This document shows, one piece after another, positions 1 through 13,523 of a stretch of DNA of 64,000 nucleotides. Position numbers and translations under genes: made by a program. This DNA comes from Branchiostoma floridae (Eukaryota > Chordata > Leptocardii > Amphioxiformes > Branchiostomatidae), in NCBI RefSeq assembly GCF_000003815.2, contig NC_049993.1, positions 10,415,244 through 10,479,243 on the forward strand, written 5' to 3'. The first letter of the stretch is position 1; every line of letters begins with the position of its first letter. Under the pieces are notes generated by a model. The model saw only the letters and a list, made by a program, of their open reading frames with translations, did not search any database and had not been told where the DNA came from.

Positions 1-1360
1 CTTGTTTGGTGTACTTTGAGCCATTTTAATTAGATTGTTTTAATCCTCGATCATCGTCAAAGCTTCGGTGCATACTTCTTCTGAAGTAGTATGTCATTTA
101 AGAATAAAGGAAGCCACCATTATTATCTTTTCGGCATATCTTTCTTCCGTATGATCATGAGGCCTCCATATTTTAAAAGTGCAACAGGACGTGTATCAGA
201 TCTGTGTTCAGTAATACTGCCACTGATGGTCATGACAGCCAATCTCAAAGTTTTACGTTTTGTACAGCATTGACCTGTCACCAATGGCATGTTGAGCTAG
301 CGTACTCTACTCACTGTCGGCGCTGTTTTTCATTGGATGACCTCTGTCTAGAAGTGAACATAAGACTCAAACCTGGGAAAGAATTAATTGGGCATTGCTA
401 TCGGCAAGCCCGACATGTTTGATCGGTTAGAAACCCAGGCTTTTTCACTTTTTGACTGTCTGTTCACAAGCTTAACTGTCCATGTGGACGTACATGTACT
501 ACCCTTTGTTCATGTTTACTTCCACCACACCCGTCCTTTGTTTCCCACGTCTTTACGTTTCTTGCATGCGATTGTCCCTCTATCTAGGATGTTATCCAAA
601 ACAACTACGCATGCCCAGAATGCCCAAAAAATTATTGAGGACAGGTCCTGGAATTCTTGCAAACAACACGGGATACCACTGTACTTTTATGATTCTTCCC
701 CCTGAGAGTGTCGGCAAAAATAATACTTTTCGTGGAAAGGCTTGTGAAAAAATACATTGTACGTCCTTCACGAAAAGTATACATCATGATGTGTAAGACG
801 TATCACGAAGAGATCAGAATATTTCTAACTGGATAGAACCTCTAGAGGCTCGTTATCTACAGGAGTCATGTCTGCAGTCTGACCTCTGCCTCCTGGATAG
901 GAACCACATACAAAGAGATTTTAACAAGCAATACTTTGAGCCGTTTCTTCAGAACATCTGCATCCTGTCCGTAGAATCATGTCCTGGATAGGTTGAAGTC
1001 GTCAATATGTTCTGTCTTCAATGGAAATGTATTGGGAGAATTGAGGCATCTCAACAGACCTGTATCTTTCCATGCCTACAATGACGTCAGGGTTTTAATA
1101 CATATAGAAGCAAAGAATCAATAACTGACAAAAGATGATAAGATGAGAAAACTCTTTGAAATTTGACGCATAAGATGTGCTGGTAATCCAGGTGGGATTA
1201 TGCTGGGATTTTCTTGCTAAGTCTACCTTTATTGTTAGCTTGATTGATTGTTTAATCTGTGTTTGTTAGTTGAAGCTTAGAAGTAGGAGAGTGAACATTA
1301 AATGTATGTCTATTTCCTATCACAAAAATTGGCTTTCCATTAAGCCTCTACTTGAAATGG
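1..1360. other. Gene-free stretch at left edge
   Basis: No coding exon could be supported; the open frames here are short and of random composition. The only structure noted is a small inverted repeat at about 724-740 and 765-780, built on TACTTTTCGTGGAAGG-like arms. Its function is unknown. Confidence 0.5.
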
Positions 1361-1955
1361 NNNNNNNNNNNNNNNNNNNNNNNNNNNNNNNNNNNNNNNN
1401 NNNNNNNNNNNNNNNNNNNNNNNNNNNNNNNNNNNNNNNNNNNNNNNNNNNNNNNNNNNNNNNNNNNNNNNNNNNNNNNNNNNNNNNNNNNNNNNNNNNN
1501 NNNNNNNNNNNNNNNNNNNNNNNNNNNNNNNNNNNNNNNNNNNNNNNNNNNNNNNNNNNNNNNNNNNNNNNNNNNNNNNNNNNNNNNNNNNNNNNNNNNN
1601 NNNNNNNNNNNNNNNNNNNNNNNNNNNNNNNNNNNNNNNNNNNNNNNNNNNNNNNNNNNNNNNNNNNNNNNNNNNNNNNNNNNNNNNNNNNNNNNNNNNN
1701 NNNNNNNNNNNNNNNNNNNNNNNNNNNNNNNNNNNNNNNNNNNNNNNNNNNNNNNNNNNNNNNNNNNNNNNNNNNNNNNNNNNNNNNNNNNNNNNNNNNN
1801 NNNNNNNNNNNNNNNNNNNNNNNNNNNNNNNNNNNNNNNNNNNNNNNNNNNNNNNNNNNNNNNNNNNNNNNNNNNNNNNNNNNNNNNNNNNNNNNNNNNN
1901 NNNNNNNNNNNNNNNNNNNNNNNNNNNNNNNNNNNNNNNNNNNNNNNNNNNNNNN
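1361..1955. other. Assembly gap (595 N)
   Basis: A run of undetermined bases. Open frames that appear to cross it are artefacts of translating N. Confidence 0.99.
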
Positions 1956-4909
1956 CTACATCGGAAGGAACAGGTTTTGAGTGAGTTTTCAGTGAGTCGA
2001 TTTATGAAAAAAAAAGGTACCAACTTTAATGGAGCAGATGTTGCCTGTGAATTTTATTGGATCTTTATGATATTCAACTTTGATTCGTATTAACGTACCG
2101 CCCTGTGGCAGTAGCTACCAAAAGGTGCTCACAAATGTTAGGTTAAAAATTAATGCGCGTTGTCTAGAATGAATACAGAAACATGCTTTGTTTTGTAATG
2201 ATTTGTAACACATGGTCTGCAGATGGTGCTGTATGTGGTTGTTTCGGAATACGGGTAGAAAAGTTGTCTGAGTGAGACTCAAAGGCTCTCAAAAGGCAAT
2301 CGCTGGTCCGAAGAAATCGATGAAAAGCAGGCAATGAGGTCCATTTAAAGCCACTGAAAACTAATTTACGGTCAGTCGATGGTCTGGAAAATCAGACACA
2401 CAAAGTGAATTTCACCGTGACATGACAGTCTCTGTGCTTCTATCGCTGCCCTTTGTCTTACGTGGAGTGTTGCAGTAGATAGATTTACAGTATGGTGGAA
2501 TGATTGCAAGTGCACCCGATTCATGCCTTAGGTGAAACGGCCTTAATACAGATAAGTAGGGCTATAAGGAGTTTACAGCAACACCATTCTTTCACTTGGA
2601 ATAAACTACAGTGACATTTAGTGTACTATTAACCTCCATCTATAGCAGCCTAGACCAATTTTCATTCTTTGAACTTTGGGGGTGTTGTTACATGATAAAA
2701 TGCTTCATGTACAGCTTTTTTGCTAATAGCGTAACTCATCATGTGAGTCTCATAATCAGCAACATATTGTACAAATAGCTACAATCATCATTGTTGCCAT
2801 TATTGTTACCGCATTTTTAATGTATGAATTTCCAGCAACTCCCATTCCATATACACTGCAGGCATTTTTGAGTGATGTGTAGGGTAGGGGGGTAATGTTC
2901 GCAAATCTTCTGTACGAAGTCAAGAATCAATGTGCTACAGTTAGAAATTCAACAGAAATTTTCAACATTCACATATCATAACATACACGTAGCTACGGTG
3001 TGCTGAATGAAGACATGCTGATCAATGTGCCCCATTCATACTTATATCAGTGTATATAGGTCTCAGATGGTAGTACCTGCCGTCTGCTTTTCATACCCCT
3101 TTGCAGTTTGTGTCCTGTAACGAATCGTACCATATGGGTTATATGGTCATTGTGATTTCCTTCCGCTACATCTAGATCTGTATGTGGTTGTTGGTGGTAT
3201 GGCCAAAGACATCACATGGTACACACTCATGAATTGACAATTTTCCCGAAATCTCAGTCTAACATTTGGTTACCATTTGCTCTTTATTCTACAGTCATCA
3301 GCAGCAAGTAACAAAACCTGTGGTCTTATATACATTATGTACATGTACATGTATGTATATGTTATATAAATACATATGCATAACGTAGGTAACAAAACTA
3401 TAAAAGTCCGTTTCTCAACCCTGTGAGTGTGATGCTGATAATGCTTCCCTTGAAGCTTCCGTCGTGTAATGGACTTGCTGGCCTCCAGCACATTTTGTAC
3501 GGAATATGTGCAGCAAAATTACACGCTGTTGGAAATAGCTTTTGGTCTCCCTGGAAGCGTAATGGTATAGTGATCCCAGGACTTAGGTTTCGTCCGAGGG
3601 TTAATGAAATGGTCCTTGGCCTTAGAAAGTTTGCCCATAGCATCGATAATATGGAACTATGCCAAAACTCACGCTTCTTGCCTTACAAAGTTGACTTGAC
3701 TATATCCATGTATGCACGAGAGGCACAAGGAAATTTACCTAATTTGAATGGTGAAGCATTGTACGTCATATTAATGTAAACGCCATTTATCATTTCAAGC
3801 ACTATTGTTTGTGTCTACACATCGTTGTGATAGATTTCCAGTATACCTAACCTGTCATGATTGAAATTGATTACTTTCAAAGTTGATTTATGGCAACTGC
3901 GCGGATTTAGAAAAGTCTTTAAGTTTGAGAACGGGATATATCTTTTATAGATATCCAAGGGTATAAGTAAAATATGCATCCACCACATTAGATACCGTAT
4001 AACCATTGAGCAGCGACATTTTCTCTCCACATGTATTATTTGATCTGCATCCAAACGCAAATCGATTTTTTCCTAATATAAATTGCAAAATTATGACAAC
4101 TGCTGCTTAAGTAGACATTTATAGACTATACTTTACACCATAACGTCGCTTGGAACAGTTATAATGCAGTGATGCCAACATTCGGCTTATCGTTATGCGT
4201 GCCAAACGTGTAACCACATACATGTACGTCGTGATAACACGCTCGTATAGAGCATATATACTAGTAAATATTACCGGTGAAAAAAATATTCCAATCTCAA
4301 CGGAGATTTGAAAAGAGCCATCAAGGCAGCCCATCGTACGAAGCCATCTCTTGCGGCACATTATGACCTGTGAACATCCACTGGTCTGGAAAATTTCCAG
4401 GCACACCCCCCTAGGGTATTCACACATGAAACCACCCTGACCTGACGCTTCGGTCGCTGAATTAGTATGAACAGATAATCAGGGAAGCGTCAATGGATAA
4501 AGGATTAACCTCCATGCATGCGGTCCCTGTGCAATCTGTGCAAAATCATCAGAAGCGCCGGCAATGCCAGCGATGACAATATTTCATTGCCGCAAATAAA
4601 AAGGAGGCGATCTCGTTAGCTATTGACGCTGAAAATTGAAATCTGATGGGGACCTGGCTATCCTGTTTCAGCACTTCGATTTATATTCCATTATAAAATG
4701 ATCGTTTTGTATCCCTAGACAAATTTCCCAATTTATGTATGATCATGGTGTTCAAATATTAGATGAGCTTTTATTGCCAGCAGGAAATCTCACCATAAAC
4801 GACCGAGTTGGATGCGATTTTGTAACATTAGTTGATAGCAGCTTTGTATGCCATACATGGTTACAATTCCAGTTTACTTGGAATTAAGTCTTGATATGTT
4901 TCCTGATGC
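1956..4909. other. Gene-free stretch
   Basis: AT-rich sequence with no recognised exon. A low-complexity stretch of alternating TACATGTA/TATATA lies at about 3330-3380. The open frames at 3423-3779 and 4119-4427 have no recognisable domain or exon-like context. Confidence 0.5.
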
Positions 4910-5131
4910 NNNNNNNNNNNNNNNNNNNNNNNNNNNNNNNNNNNNNNNNNNNNNNNNNNNNNNNNNNNNNNNNNNNNNNNNNNNNNNNNNNNNNNNNNNN
5001 NNNNNNNNNNNNNNNNNNNNNNNNNNNNNNNNNNNNNNNNNNNNNNNNNNNNNNNNNNNNNNNNNNNNNNNNNNNNNNNNNNNNNNNNNNNNNNNNNNNN
5101 NNNNNNNNNNNNNNNNNNNNNNNNNNNNNNN
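4910..5131. other. Assembly gap (222 N)
   Basis: A run of undetermined bases between two gene-free stretches. Confidence 0.99.
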
Positions 5132-5149
5132 TCATCCAGACTTGATAAC

Positions 5150-5702
5150 TTAAAGATAATGCGCAGATTATAGTTAACATATGGTGTGCTATAAACCAGA
5201 TGATGCACTGAGCATTCGTATGTCCAACAAATTCTTCGTAAATCCTCATTAAAGGCTGAGTAAAATCTCGCATAGCGATTTGTAGATTATGAGCATCTCC
5301 AATCAGACAAGATGTAATCCCATCTTTCATCACTCAGTGTAATTAATGCATAATCATTAAAAGCGTTTTCCCCGTGGTTAATAGTTGAACTCATTGAACT
5401 CCAAGGAGATTTAGGAGGGACGTTGATTTCGTATGGAATTAGGTTAGGCGTCAACAAACCATCCATACTTGTCATCCATGAGGCCAATGTTCACGTAGCG
5501 GCAAGTAGGTCATATGGAACCTTTCATATGGCACCGCCTTATTCATTAAATGATGAATTGTGTGAACTTTTAACACAGAAGCACTTCGTCTACCAGATTC
5601 TAAACATTTTGTGAGTTTATCATCAGAGTCCAATGCCAATGATAAGTATACATGAGGAGCCCATTCTAATGAAACAAATCTATTTAGGCACAATCTAGAC
5701 AC
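5150..5702 (-). pseudogene. Unrecognised decayed coding segment, possible transposon relic
   Basis: Three adjacent minus-strand open segments (5472-5702, 5287-5487 and about 5150-5333) lie end to end in different frames, as if one older reading frame had been broken by indels. The residues look protein-like, for example NVPPKSPW near 5420 and VPYERFHMTYLPLRE near 5510. I do not recognise the family. A decayed transposon ORF or an unrelated set of chance frames are both possible. The low-coordinate side runs into the 4910-5131 gap, so any continuation there is hidden. Confidence 0.2.
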
Positions 5703-7400
5703 CCGATCTAGACACGAACTGTAAGTATGAAAACAATTATGATCGACCGGAAGGCTTGAAGTGCCCTTTCGCTTCCGCAGTCAGATATTCTTTAAGATAA
5801 TTGTGAACCTGAGTTACCGAAGTCAAGTTTGCTTTAGATTCTCAACTTCGTTTTAAAGATGATCAATACTGACGATCATCGAAAACACTCATCTCTTCAA
5901 ACTTCGAAAAACATTTACATTTTCTCCAAAGGCTGTAAAAAACATAAGTCAATGAAAACAAATCCGTTGTAGAAATATCGAATACATAAAAACATCAATT
6001 TGCATTGAATAATTAATACGTACAACAGTTACGTCGAAGATTATTTTGCATATATATATCTGTAAAGATAGAAATAATTGTCAACTTTGGCTGAACAAAG
6101 TTTAATCTATCTCTTGATAGGACATGTTGTCGTGGGCGCATTGGACGTGATGCAATAGGAAGTCGTCCTATTTTCCGGGGAAATTGGGTTAGATAGTTTA
6201 AAGTGGCCTATTCATTTGTTCCGGCTGTCAAGACGACGTCAACATAATGTTATTAAATAGGTCAGAGAGAACTTTGAAAGCAGAGACTCTCTTAATGGTC
6301 GCATCCTCATTTTCACCGTATTGACGCAATGCCTACGTATGTACGTAACAACAGCAATGTTTCTAATCGGTTACATATATGGCTCCCTACGAGATGGCGA
6401 TGTTTCAATACATGCATAAATATTCTGTTGGTAACGCTTAAAGAGAACGGTAAGCATGTATGGCTGATTGTCGTAGGCTGCTTAATCCAAAGGTTATAAC
6501 CTTCCGATATGATGTCGCTCCTTTAGCAGATAGAAGTACCAGAGAACTTTGTAGAGCAGCGCGTTCCTATGCAATGTAACGGGGACAGATTAGATTGTGC
6601 ATTTATTCACGAAGATGATTCCGCGTTTTCTTCGTAATGAATTAAAGTGCGACGCGCAGGTCCATTGGGAATACCATCCTTAATTGGCTTATCTTTTTAT
6701 ATTGCATGTAAAGATAAAGAAAAACCAGTGCGAACAAAGTAACAAAAATGTTTATCATTTGTCTGCATGAACGGAAATTAAGGGACCTGTGTCTCTGGGG
6801 CCCGAGCCACAACGTTTGCTACCTGACTTGATAAAAAAGATTTTACACTTAATATCATTAAACATTTTCTCTTATTGACTCACCGTGTAATAACCACTTA
6901 TCAGCAGGCGTTCTGTCATCATGCCTTTGCGTTTTTAGAAACATAATTTAGGTCGACGTCTTTTCAGTTTTAACCCCCAAGTAACAGTGGTAACGTCCGG
7001 CTCGTGGATACAGCTAGCGCCGGTATTTGCTGAGCCGTATTTTGCAAGAAGGTCGCTTTAACACTTTGCTGTTGTCGTAGGTACCCATACATGTTGTAAT
7101 TTAATAATGTTCTACTGTACCTGCTGGAGGGACACGCGCCGTTAGTAAGGAGATATAGTCTACCTTATGGTTTTATTCCCTTGGCCGAACGCGTGACGGG
7201 AAGGACCGGGCATAAGTACGATTTGCAACACGACTTTCCTGCAAAGGTTTTGAGGTTCTCTTCAATTGGAAATCGTCAACGTCTTTCGGTCATGCGAATA
7301 CTAGAGTACATCTTTTGCTGGTGAAAAGAGGCTGAAGTACGCCCAAGCTTGTATATCACGGAGAGAATGAGTGATCTACTCTTCATGGGAATTTTAATGC
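5703..7400. other. Gene-free stretch
   Basis: AT-rich sequence with no recognised exon. It lies upstream of the receptor-like exon at 7518 and could hold promoter or 5' untranslated sequence, but nothing specific was identified. Confidence 0.45.
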
Positions 7401-7500
7401 NNNNNNNNNNNNNNNNNNNNNNNNNNNNNNNNNNNNNNNNNNNNNNNNNNNNNNNNNNNNNNNNNNNNNNNNNNNNNNNNNNNNNNNNNNNNNNNNNNNN
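7401..7500. other. Assembly gap (100 N)
   Basis: Exactly 100 N, typical of a gap of unknown size. It ends 17 bases before the receptor-like exon, so the true 5' end of that exon may be affected. Confidence 0.99.
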
Positions 7501-7517
7501 AAGTATCATTTTTCAAG

Positions 7518-7886
7518 ATGCTGTTTTTGTTGTTGACTGTGGTTCGGGAGGATCAAGGGTTTGTGGACAGCGCTGTCGCCGTGGCTGGTGCGGCCTTCCC
7601 AAATGATTCCACCGGGTATCTCCGGTCAGCCTTCCAGGAGAGCATAGAGATCATCAGGAATGACTCTGCCTTTGGAGTGACATGGACAGGAATGTCAGTA
7701 AACGCTTCGTTTGACACAGACACAGCTTTCCAAGCGTTCTGTGATTACGTGGAGTTCCCCGGGCGCAGGGTGATGGTAACGGCCGACACGGTCGGGATGG
7801 GGCTCGGTGTGGGCGGCCTGGCCACTCAGCTGGGCATCCCGCTCATCAGCATAGACAACAACCTGGACCTGAACTCCGACAACAAG
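7518..7886 (+). CDS. Receptor ATD exon, ionotropic glutamate receptor-like (copy 1)
   Basis: An exon of 123 codons that reads open from ATG 7518 and ends at AACAAG followed by GTAACA, a good donor, in phase 0. After a weak hydrophobic start (MLFLLLTVV), the protein has the layout of a type 1 periplasmic-binding (ANF receptor) domain: a first strand VAVAGAAFP, a helix containing AFQESIEII, the segment AFQAFCDYV, the strand RRVMVTAD, and QLGIPLISIDN. This order is typical of the start of the amino-terminal domain of iGluRs. It matches a second exon at 33383-33784 in length, in the FC landmark, in the IP-containing strand and in donor phase. The N gap just upstream means the ATG could instead lie just inside an internal exon (TTTTTCAAG precedes it). 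No later exons (ligand-binding lobes, pore) were found. Alternatives are another ANF-receptor protein, such as a guanylate-cyclase or metabotropic receptor, or an orphan exon. Confidence 0.5.
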
Positions 7887-10800
7887 GTAACATCTTCCTC
7901 TGTCTTACATATGCGCGTGGTTGCTTATAAACAACAAATCTCATGTTGAAAAAATTGTCCAGCCAGAATTTTAAACCAGCGCAATTGTGCCAGAAGTTGT
8001 CATAGAGCTCCAGGATGTTGAATATTCAAGAGTGTCTTTAGTCTAGTTCGAACGTTGAAACAAGTACAGGAGCAAATATAGACATTTTAAAGCTATACGG
8101 CGACTGCTTTTGGATTTGGCGAAAGTTTGGTAGCCCTCATTTATGTCATGCGCATGGCCATGAACATGGGCCCCCGTTATGACTTCGATGATGATGGCAT
8201 AGAATATGTTTCGCTCGTCCATTGAGCATCCATACGTATCGTGCTATTTAAAACCTTAATATAATCATCTTCCGTTATTTATTTTTTTTTAGTGAGAAGT
8301 ACTTTCAATGCAAAGATGTTTTAGACCAATGTTAATCCCCTGTGCAATGAGCTGTACAATATTATTTGAAAGTAATAAGAAACATGTACATCTACCCTAT
8401 AGGCTATAGCCAATGGGCCTTTATAATGATAAATCTTTGATTTAGCGTCTTTCTCTACCTGATAGCCAGGTGCGGCGCCGCTCTTGAATTTATCGCTCCT
8501 ATATACGACGCCACTTAAGTTCCACCTTTTCAGGTCAAACAGTCGATTGGATGATTGTCAAATCTATATTTATTGTTGTACCAATTTCCAACTCGATAAA
8601 AAATGAGCCTGTTATACAAACAACTTGCATAACTTTTTTTCACTTGCCCTCCTACGTTCCAGCATGTCTGCGCATTCCTGAAAGAATGGGCAAAGCAAAG
8701 CAAAGCACTGAAACTCTCATTCCGTTCTTGCTACAGTGTGTGACTACGAAAATTCCAGCTTAGGCAACACAAGAAATGGTAATTATCACTTGTAAGCGGC
8801 GGAATACTTGGCAACTCCCATGGAATACGGTTTTGAAGTTTGACGTGAAGGTCAGGACAAACCTAACCCACAATGGAACGATATGGTGTGATATTGGAAA
8901 ATACGAAGTTTTTTTATACCTGTCTATGTAAAGTCTGGAGTAAGCATACAAATAACAATAATAAATTCAGACAGTGCCGATAGGGGTTACTTCCTCAACA
9001 GAGCCGTATGAGGTAGCTAAATGTGTTTCATGTCATAACGAATTCCTTTCACGAACCGCGAAACGATACCAGCCATGTTGTGCATTTAGTAAGCTGCATA
9101 ATGCGACAATTTGATCAAAAAGTGCGTCACTTAGCATTCATGTTACCACTTACCAAGTGTTATTGATTGTCGTATCCCGCAATTCTCTGTAACGAAGAAG
9201 TCATAGAAGTATCAATGATGAACATGAGGAGGCGACAGTGGCTGAAAGATGCACTGTCATCATTTTGGTTGAAAGTATCTATGTGAATAAGATATTGGTA
9301 TATTCATGTGCCTAGAAGTACGATCATGTAAAATTCAGGTTTTAGACCGGAGGAATTATTGAAATCAGTATAAATATTGACGAGAGTCAGGCGTTATTAT
9401 TCAAAGCAACAGAGTTCACGCACTGTGCCCCCTCTAAATGATTCATCCGGTTGCTACCACAGCGAATTTCATCGAGGTACATTTCTCCAGACGAAGAGTA
9501 GCACACAGAAAAGAACAATATTCCAAAATTGCAGAATAGGTATTCTTGTGAAGTCTTGTGTCTAAGTTAAGCAGTTCGTGATGTGTTTCTTACAAACACT
9601 CCACATCGTTGTACAGATCTTCATGTATGGTTATTTCTGATAGGGTAACCTCGTTACAACAAATTGGAAGAGGGCCATAGTCGAAATATACAGTTTGAGA
9701 GATGTTTTATTTGATATAAACGTTGTTATTGATCTGCTGTATACTTCGATATGAAAAACCCAACTTGATTAACAGATGGCGATGAAATAACTATCTTGAC
9801 ACATGCATTATATTTTCATCAAATGACTATAATCATTACCATTTCTAATGGAACATAAGCCATCAAGATTCCTCATTTTCCATGTCATCAAATGGCATTA
9901 TCGGCGTCATAGAATTAATGTCCTTTATAATTGTACTCCAACGGTGATACGTCTTAATTTCTTATCCAATGTAACTTGCAACTCTGTGTCTCTATTTCAT
10001 TATTTCGAAGTCTATCTATTAAGTTACACAACTAAAAGACTGTTAAAAGTGCCATGTGGCTGTAGTTTTATTACGCAACGGAAGTGTATGCTTAAAATAT
10101 TAGTGAGCACTTTAAAAAATGTTTGAGCTGTAACATTACTATTGCCGCATTTTATGATTATACTGTATCTAGAGTTCTAAGCGCCCGTGTATATATCAAA
10201 CACATACAAGGTGCAAGATAAGTGAATATAGTAACATAATAGTTCGTTCACCAATAGACTTCGCAATAACGAACCGTAAAACTTCATATAAGAGTCCTTG
10301 TAAAGGCCTGTTTGTTGCCGAAGTCTTTTAAGTCTGACTTAGGTAAAATCAATATTCACACGGGGATGTGCAAACTGCAGACCTCTTGATACCCTCAAAA
10401 GCTTTATGCCTTCACCGTGTTCATGGTCTAAGTGCCTAATCAAAAGCGTGTGGTTTTTGAGAGCATCTTTGCTTGAGCTTGTAATGTAAGGGTCTTAGGT
10501 TATACATAGTACATTTAACTTTACGTGGTGACACGTTTCAATACAAGCGCCACAGACCCCATATGTACCGTACACAGCAAGTAAAACGTACAGACGTTCA
10601 GTATTTGAATTCGTTGTACCCATATGGATAGGCAATAAATGTTTTAAAAATGTTCTTAAAAAGGAATAGCAGTAAGCAAATGTTGAAAAAGTTTCACTTT
10701 CTCGTATCATTATACAGTATCAATGTTTAACGTTTGCAGCATATCTTTTGCTGCAGGTGCGACCATGGTAATACAGATAAGTTCTGTCTTTACACTTATA

Positions 10801-12227
10801 TCACATAGATGCAGATATATACGCCCGTGACTAAATACCTTGATCTAGCTGGCATGCTCTTACACCTGCATTCCAAGATCTTCTACGCTCATCGAATAGT
10901 AAACTCGGAGGTATATAAAGACATCAACCATTTGATTGATCACATGTTTAACAAATTGACTGACTTGAAAGACTGTACATCTGGACAAGAACATCACTAA
11001 GTGGTTTTTACAGCCATACGGGGGACACACATCTGTGAATGTGCAGGGGGGACTCTGTGCATTGATACTGTTACTTTAGCTGTGTTGTATGGAGGATTGC
11101 TACATGTGGTCAGCTCGTGAATGGGTCACGACATCACTTTAGCTGATTATGGCTCAGGTAACAGGCACTTCCTTGTAATCTTTCAAACGATTTCAAGTTT
11201 TGATGCAAAAAACAGAATCCCTGTTCCCGTTGACGTTTTGGGTTCGAAGTTTGACTTAACTACTTTGAGACTTTATAACTATATAACTACGTTAGAGATA
11301 TTATCATTACATTTTCCACCTATTTTGTTCGTAACTCTTACATGTTAATTGTGTTTTTGGCATCGAACCGAGGCTCCTAAAGACTGATGCCAGCGCTCCG
11401 AGTCCTAATTGATGTAGGTGTCGTAGCAAATTAAGCCACTTTTCTCTATGATTGGGTCGATACCCAGACTCTTTGCAATTATAAAATGTCTTCACCGCGC
11501 AAAATGACATGAACACCTGCCAGAGTCAACCACATCGCTTGTCGCACATCCAAGCACACTGGAAAGCCATTTATTTGGAAGTTGTAGGCAGCGTGGTTGT
11601 TTCATCGACTACGAGCCAATGCGTATATCTAGTATATGATGTTCTCTTGAAGTTTAGTTCTTGGTCGATGTCTGGATGGTTCTGGTCGATGTCTGGATGG
11701 TTACAGTAGTGCCCGGTTTGTAGTTTCCTTTAAAACATGCGGGTAACATTAATCACGTTTTAAGACAGTGTCTCAAGTAAGTTTATAACACCACATCGCT
11801 TCAAACAACGTTTGCAGTAAGATGTGCAAAGCTAAGGTTTAGGTGTGACCAGTCGTCCAGTGTAATATAACCAGCTGCTGCCTGGCCGCACGCCTGCGAA
11901 GATGGTGTGTTATACCGAAGGACGGTTATACCGGCTACATCCATACAGAACTTAACTGTAAAGCACTGGTATCTATCGTGATGTGTTGCACGTTTTATCT
12001 ACGATGTCACGTATCTCCAGGACCAGCAGGTTAAGGAATCTGTCAAAGGCTCTTTTAAAATAGCGTGACCTTTCCCACATTGTAACCATGGAGCACTTAG
12101 TCAGTTTTGTGTCAGTATCCATTGGTGCCTCATAATTTTAAGGGGAAGGTCATAGAGCTGGCTTTAACGAGCAGTGCAACATTTCTCATTCCTGAAGGTG
12201 GGGTGTGGAGAATGTAAATCTTATTAA
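7887..12227. other. Gene-free stretch or intron after receptor-like exon
   Basis: If the exon ending at 7886 is spliced, this is at least part of its intron. No receptor-like second exon was recognised. A possible tRNA-derived relic at 11359-11420 is listed separately; the rest looks unique and AT-rich. Confidence 0.4.
11359..11420 (-). repeat. Possible tRNA-derived SINE relic
   Basis: On the minus strand the segment reads AGCGCTGGCATC, then GAGCCTCGGTTCGATGCC. This resembles a tRNA anticodon-arm region followed by a B box (GGTTCGATGCC, one base off GGTTCGANTCC). The A box is not convincing and no cloverleaf was established, so this is a weak call. Confidence 0.28.
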
Positions 12228-13523
12228 GAGCACGTTTTGTTCATCCTACTGTGAACTGGACAATACGCAGTAGAGCAGATACAATTCACAACCCGACTGT
12301 GACCAACGAAAGCGTTCACACTTACGATAGCTGGCCCTTCCAATTCATGGGTAATTTTCTGTGCTTTTCGTCTATATTTTAGCCTTTTTATTTCCTAATT
12401 GATGGCAATTTTACCGCAATATCATCGTGGGTACATTTTGATTGCCACATCCTGTCGTAAATGGCTGCTGGAGTGTGTAGCATACTAGTACTGTTATTTT
12501 CTACAACTAGTTTTTACCTAATCACATGTTTTGATAGTTCATGTATTCGTAACAACACCTATTTCAGATACCCTTGTCTGAATGCACTTTTCACATATAC
12601 CAACTAAGGTCATGTACAAAGTTTCCTGCACAGGACGGACCAGGCAAAACATAGAGCATGTTTTGTTCATCCTACTATGAACTGGACAATACGCAGTAGA
12701 GCAGAAACAATTTGCAACCTGACTGTGACCAACGAAACTGTTCACACTTATAATTAGCTGGTCCTTCCAATTCATGGGTAATTTTATGTGTTTTCTTCAG
12801 TCTATATTGTAGCCTTTTTTATTTCCTATTTGATGGCAATTTTACCGCAATATCATCGTGGGTACATTTTGATTGCCACATCCTGTCGTAAATGGCTGCT
12901 GGAGTGTGTAGCATACTAGTACTGTTATTTTCTACAACTAGTTTTTGCCTAATCATATGTTTTGTTAGTTCATGTATACGTAACAACACCTATTTCAGAT
13001 ACCCTTGTCTGCATGCACTTTTACATATACCAACCAAGGTCATGTACAAAGTTTCCTGCACAGGACGAACCAGGCAAAACACAGAGCATGTTTTGTTCAT
13101 CCTACTAGAATACTGTGAACTGGACAATACGCAGTAGAGCAGAAACAATTTACAGCCCAAATTGACTTTGACCAACGAAACAGTTCATACTTACTTTAGC
13201 TGGCCCTTCCAATCCATGGGTAATCTTATGTGTTTTTCTTCTACATTTTTACCTTTTTAGTTCCCCATTAATGACAATTTTACCGCAGTCGTAGTGTGTA
13301 CATTTTGATTATCACATCCTGTGGTATATTTCTGCTGGGGAGTGCAGTATACTAGATCTGTTATATTCTACAACTACTTTTTACTTAATCTAAAGTTTTG
13401 TAAGTCCATGTATACATAGAAGCACCGATTCTAGATATTGATACCATTGTCTGCATGCACATTTTACACATACCAACCAAGGTCATGTACAAAGTTTCCT
13501 GCACAGGACGAACCAGGCAAACA
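12228..13523. repeat. Tandem repeat, about 428 bp x 3
   Basis: Three consecutive diverged copies. The landmark TCATCCTACT occurs at 12241, 12667 and 13097 (periods 426 and 430), and each unit ends near CCTGCACAGGACG(A/G)ACCAGGCAAA. Copies 1 and 2 are most alike and copy 3 is more diverged. Open frames on both strands inside it repeat with the unit and are not genes. It is best described as a short satellite or minisatellite-like array of unknown origin. Confidence 0.9.

Noticed and set aside
1270-2023. Long open frames crossing 1361-1955, and similar ones at 4848-5333, 7276-7606 and 52189-52453
   Set aside because: They are open only because runs of N were translated as unknown residues.
12539-13175. 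Several open frames on both strands
   Set aside because: They recur with the 428-bp tandem unit and have no domain.
12228-13523. CRISPR-like array
   Set aside because: Units are hundreds of bases long and contiguous, with no short repeat-spacer pattern; the genome is eukaryotic.
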